Origin: Chloroflexota bacterium
GTDB lineage: Bacteria > Chloroflexota > Anaerolineae > Caldilineales > Caldilineaceae
Reading direction: 5' to 3'
DNA: 18,389 nt
Assembly: GCA_003451595.1 (NCBI GenBank)
Contig: DMDA01000038.1
Span: forward strand, 1 to 18,389
A model generated the notes under the pieces. That model ran no database searches. It was not told the DNA's origin and saw nothing but the letters and a program-made list of their open reading frames with translations. Each line of letters begins with the position of its first letter. Within the stretch, counting starts at the first letter, position 1. The position numbers and the translations under genes are program-made. This document shows positions 15,308-18,389 of the stretch, piece after piece.

Positions 15308-16432
15308 ATGTCATTCGATGGATTACTGGACTCACCCAAGCTGAGTGGCGCACAGCCGCTGAAAATCTTGTTGGTCGATGATGAACCTGCCACCTTGCAG
15401 TTGGTGCGCCGTTTGTTGCAAGCCGACGGTCACGACATCTACGAAGCGATTGACGGGGAGCAGGCTGTGCAGATGTTCGATGCCATCCACCCTGACCTGG
15501 TGTTGCTGGATGTGGTCATCCCCAAAAAGGATGGGTTGGAGGTATTGGGGGAGTTGCGGCAGCGTGACAAAATGGCAGGCATCATCATGGTGAGCGCACT
15601 GACATCCGAGCAACTGGCCGTGAAGTCGATGTTGGGCGGCGCCGACGACTACGTCAACAAGCCCTTCCGTCTCAAAGCGATCCGCTTGAGCATTCGCCAG
15701 GTGATGGATAAAGTGCGGCTGCGCCGGCGCAACGCCAGCCTGCAGAACGAGTTAATCGCCGCCAATCAACGTTTACGCCAATACATGGCGCAGCCTTTGA
15801 TTGAAACCCTGCTCAGCAGTCCTTTGCCTCCACAGTTGGGTGGTGTGCGCGAAACAGTGACCGTGCTCTTTCTCGATTTTGCGCAATTCACAACACTCTC
15901 GGAGAGCCTGCCTCCGGATGATGTTGTCCAGATTCTCAACGAGTATTTCGCCTTTCTGCCGAGCATCGTCATCGAGCACGGCGGCTTTATGGACAAGATC
16001 ATGGGCGACGGTTTCATGGCGATCTTCAATGCGCCGACGACCCATGTTGACCACGCCCAGCGCGCTGTGCGCAGCGCCATCGCCATGCGCCGGGCAACCC
16101 TCCTGCGCAACCAAAATCGCACGCCACAGCTGTCGCTGAGGATCGGCATCCACACGGGCGAGGCGGTGGTGGGCAACATCGGCGCGTCCGTCTTGATGAA
16201 CTACACGGCGATTGGCGACACCGTAAACCTGGCGAAGCGGCTAGAGGAAGCTGGCGAGCCAGGCCAAATTCTGATTACAGCCGACACCTACTGCCGGCTA
16301 GACAAGACCTTTGCCGAGTCCGAACGCGTGCGCTTTATCTCGCTGGGGCAGCGCCAGGTGAAGAATCGCAAAAACAGCGTCGAGGTCTTTTTGCTGGAGG
16401 ACGTTGAGACACTGATGGCAATGCCGGGATGA
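15308..16432 (+). CDS. Response regulator fused to class III adenylate cyclase
   Basis: A 374-residue cytoplasmic signalling protein. The receiver domain (about 18-133) has acidic pair D24/D25, phospho-acceptor D68, S96 and K118 in NKPF, so it should be phosphorylatable. A helical linker (about 134-178) leads to a class III nucleotide cyclase domain (about 180-365). Metal ligands are D190 (FLDFAQFT) and D234 (IMGDG). The purine-specifying pair is K230 and T300, as in class IIIb adenylate cyclases. N307 and R311 (NLAKR) are the transition-state residues. All catalytic residues are present, so ATP to cAMP conversion is likely. AAGGA precedes the ATG. No histidine kinase is adjacent; the divergent GAF-GAF gene may be a partner. 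Guanylate cyclase activity is less likely given K/T. Confidence 0.92.
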   Translation: MSFDGLLDSPKLSGAQPLKILLVDDEPATLQLVRRLLQADGHDIYEAIDGEQAVQMFDAIHPDLVLLDVVIPKKDGLEVLGELRQRDKMAGIIMVSALTSEQLAVKSMLGGADDYVNKPFRLKAIRLSIRQVMDKVRLRRRNASLQNELIAANQRLRQYMAQPLIETLLSSPLPPQLGGVRETVTVLFLDFAQFTTLSESLPPDDVVQILNEYFAFLPSIVIEHGGFMDKIMGDGFMAIFNAPTTHVDHAQRAVRSAIAMRRATLLRNQNRTPQLSLRIGIHTGEAVVGNIGASVLMNYTAIGDTVNLAKRLEEAGEPGQILITADTYCRLDKTFAESERVRFISLGQRQVKNRKNSVEVFLLEDVETLMAMPG

Positions 16433-16465
16433 TCATCCGCATGGCGCACCGATGTCTCTTGCATT

Positions 16466-17071
16466 TCATGCCGCTTTCAAAAAATCGGCGACCGCGCGCT
16501 GCACGCGTGGGTCATACACCATCAGAGCGTGCGCGGGGTTGACAATTTTCTGCGCACGGCCCACAGGCAGCACCGAGCTATTTGCCGGGATCACCGTCAG
16601 GTCCAGCGGCGTCCAGATCGAGAGGAACGGAATTGCCTCAAGATCAGTGAGATGTAGGTTGAGTTCCTGCATGAGGGCGCTGCCGCGATGCATCTGGCGC
16701 AACGCCGGTTGCCAAGCGAGATGAGCGCCGATCACGCCACGGTGCGGCGACGAAATCGTGACGAAGCGGCGTATACGCGACCTGGCTCCCAGCAAATGCA
16801 GGATAAAGCGTCCAATGATGCCGCCCATGCTGAAGCCCACGTAGTCAAACGCAGCATCCGCGCCGATACGCATATTGATTTCATCCAGCGCCTGCGTCGC
16901 CAACTGCTCAATGGGCATGGAGCCGTCGCTTGGTTGGGGCGACACGGTTTCGGCGCGGAAACCCTTGCTGCGGAGAAAGGCGTTCATCGCGTTCATCTTG
17001 TCGGCGTTGTCGAGCCAGCCGGGGATCAGGATAACGGGAACGGAAGTTGTCGGCATGGGAACACCTTTCAT
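16466..17071 (-). CDS. Small lipase/esterase-like alpha/beta hydrolase
   Basis: A 201-residue alpha/beta hydrolase of the triacylglycerol lipase/PGAP1-like type. The oxyanion segment ILIPGW is at 14-19. The nucleophile elbow is GFSMGG with S81, the acid is D157 in TPLDLTV, and the base is H181 in NPAHALM. The triad is therefore complete. There is no signal peptide, so it is cytoplasmic. The expected activity is hydrolysis of an ester; the substrate is unknown. The ATG at 17071 overlaps the TGA of the subtilisin gene as ATGA, which points to coupled translation. An internal ATG at 17056 has the Shine-Dalgarno-like AAAGGTG just upstream and is a credible second start. Convergent with the cyclase gene, 33 bp apart. 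Confidence 0.87.
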   Translation of the reverse strand: MKGVPMPTTSVPVILIPGWLDNADKMNAMNAFLRSKGFRAETVSPQPSDGSMPIEQLATQALDEINMRIGADAAFDYVGFSMGGIIGRFILHLLGARSRIRRFVTISSPHRGVIGAHLAWQPALRQMHRGSALMQELNLHLTDLEAIPFLSIWTPLDLTVIPANSSVLPVGRAQKIVNPAHALMVYDPRVQRAVADFLKAA

Positions 17072-18389
17072 CGCGCCACCAGTGGAAGCCAGAGGCGCTC
17101 CGGGTAAAGGACGAAGTGAGCCACCAGGCTGCGATTGCCACCGCTGGTGAAAGCATACGTTGCATCGGTGGACACCTCTACGTCATTTTCTGTCCACTTG
17201 ACAAAGCCGTAACCAGGGTTCGCTGTCGCTGTCAGCGTGACGGTGGCGCCAGGAGTGACCGGTCCGGCGCCATCGACGCGGCCACTGTGTATTGGCGAGA
17301 CCGTTGCGGCAATTGCACTGCGCGTTCCTAACACAGTTTCAACCGCCTTGAGGACATCTAGTCGACCAAAGCCATAGACCGGATTGGGACTTTGTAGCGT
17401 GTCTGTTCCTGTGCAATCTGAGACAGGTACAGGCGTTGCACTGTCCAGCAAGATTTGTTCGGTGGCTTCGACCTGGCCGACCAGAGCGGGATCGAGTGAC
17501 CATAGCAACGCCACTGCGCCCGCCACATGGGGCGCCGCCATGCTTGTGCCGCTGAGCGCACCCATCCCCTGGTTTGGCAGCGCCGACCATACGCCGACGC
17601 CCGGCGCGCTGAGGTCAGGCTTTAGACGCCCGCTGCTGTCGGCTGTCACCGGGCCGCGACTGCTGAAGCTGGCGATGATGCCGTTGCTGGCGTGCGCGCC
17701 GACGCTGGTGACGGCGTCGTGCATTCCAATCGGAGTGTTGACGGTGGAGCAACCCGAACCACTGTTGCCCGCCGATGCCACCACAAAAATGCCGGCCGCG
17801 CGCATGGTCTCCACCACCTGGCGCAGACTGGCAGCGTCACAGCCCTCGGGGGGGGGACACCCCCAGGAATTATTGATCACATGCGGCGCCAGTTCGGGTC
17901 TACCCTCTGTCATGGGGTCGCCGCCTTGCGGGTAGGGCGCCAGAAAGAACTCAAAACATGTGGTGTAGCTGGCCGGCGTGCCGAAGCCAGCCCGCATGTT
18001 GCGGCAGGCCATCCACGTAGCGTCCGGCGCCATGCCGATCACGGCGTCGCCCATGCTGGTGGCGTCGCCAACAACGGTGCCCAACGTATGGGTGCCGTGT
18101 CCGTTGTCGTCACAGGGTATCTGCGCATTGACGGGGCAGGTGGGGTCGAGCGTTGGGCTGCGTCCCCAGGCGTCGAACCAGTTATAGGTGTGCGTCGCCG
18201 TCATCATGACGGTATCCCAACCACGATAGGCGGGCAACAAAGCAGGATGATCCCAATTCACTCCTGTATCCTGACCGGCGACGACAATATTCTGGCCGCG
18301 AATACCCAGCGCCCACACATCGTCAGCGTGGGTGTAGGTCAATCCCCAGGGCAGCGTCGCAGCATTGGGGCGGCGAGGCAACGTCGCCA
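17068..18389 (-). CDS. Subtilisin-like serine protease (S8, bacillopeptidase F type), 5' part outside window
   Basis: The open frame reaches the window edge, so the N-terminus is missing; the visible 439 codons include the whole catalytic domain. Counting from the TTG at 18381, the triad is D38 (AGQDTGV), H95 (NGHGTH) and S280 (SGTSMAAPHVAG), with oxyanion N206 (SAGNSG). The opening WGLTYTHADDVWALGIRGQ and DHPALLPAYRGWD match the bacillopeptidase F-like subgroup, normally secreted after a signal peptide and propeptide. After the catalytic domain (to about 350) comes a bacterial Ig/InlB-repeat-like segment (about 360-424, VTLTATANPGYGFVKWTE and SLVAHF). The protein ends in LWLPLVAR. The LPLV-type tail recurs, as I recall, at the ends of secreted Chloroflexota proteins and may be a surface-retention signal. 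The stop overlaps the next gene as ATGA. Confidence 0.9.
   Translation of the reverse strand, partial: ATLPRRPNAATLPWGLTYTHADDVWALGIRGQNIVVAGQDTGVNWDHPALLPAYRGWDTVMMTATHTYNWFDAWGRSPTLDPTCPVNAQIPCDDNGHGTHTLGTVVGDATSMGDAVIGMAPDATWMACRNMRAGFGTPASYTTCFEFFLAPYPQGGDPMTEGRPELAPHVINNSWGCPPPEGCDAASLRQVVETMRAAGIFVVASAGNSGSGCSTVNTPIGMHDAVTSVGAHASNGIIASFSSRGPVTADSSGRLKPDLSAPGVGVWSALPNQGMGALSGTSMAAPHVAGAVALLWSLDPALVGQVEATEQILLDSATPVPVSDCTGTDTLQSPNPVYGFGRLDVLKAVETVLGTRSAIAATVSPIHSGRVDGAGPVTPGATVTLTATANPGYGFVKWTENDVEVSTDATYAFTSGGNRSLVAHFVLYPERLWLPLVAR

Overview
The window looks like a piece of a moderately GC-rich chromosome from a Chloroflexota bacterium, most likely near Caldilineae/Anaerolineae. This is an inference from gene style, with no marker gene to prove it. 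The clues are secreted proteins with Pro/Thr linkers, a three-copy META-domain protein, a MalT-type regulator remnant, a subtilisin of the bacillopeptidase F type ending in a Leu-Pro-Leu-Val-Ala-Arg tail, a REC-adenylate cyclase fusion, and frequent TTG starts with strong Shine-Dalgarno sites. No phage, insertion sequence or CRISPR array is visible.

Layout. 1-5028 (minus): a secreted META/SH3 protein, then a DHA2-type MFS exporter followed at 43 bp by an M20 dipeptidase; a perfect 12-bp palindrome lies between the META gene and the MFS gene. 5029-5700: non-coding apart from a minus-strand decayed region in which a MalT/LuxR-type ATPase fragment abuts, out of frame, a small module with a DPRW motif. 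The plus-strand promoter of the next gene lies inside this dead gene. 5700-9009 (plus): a membrane-anchored surface protein with two related beta-rich modules, a CelD/BcsL-type acyltransferase, and an unrecognised acidic protein. 9066-11561 (minus): a nitroreductase gene coupled to rqcH. 11775-14031 (plus): tRNA-Leu(UAA) with a clear promoter, then two L,D-transpeptidases (one with three LysM domains, one without) separated by a long perfect hairpin. 14056-16432: a GAF-GAF protein divergent from a response-regulator/adenylate cyclase fusion. 16466-18389 (minus): a subtilisin-like protease, cut by the window edge, whose stop overlaps the start of a small lipase-like hydrolase.

Taken together this is mostly envelope and surface biology (peptidoglycan cross-linking, secreted proteins, export), plus a cAMP signalling pair and one ribosome quality control gene. 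I see no clear new defence or biosynthetic system. The most unusual items are the chimeric dead regulator carrying a live promoter, the 19-bp hairpin between the two transpeptidases, the GAF-GAF/cyclase divergent pair, and the C-terminal tail of the subtilisin.
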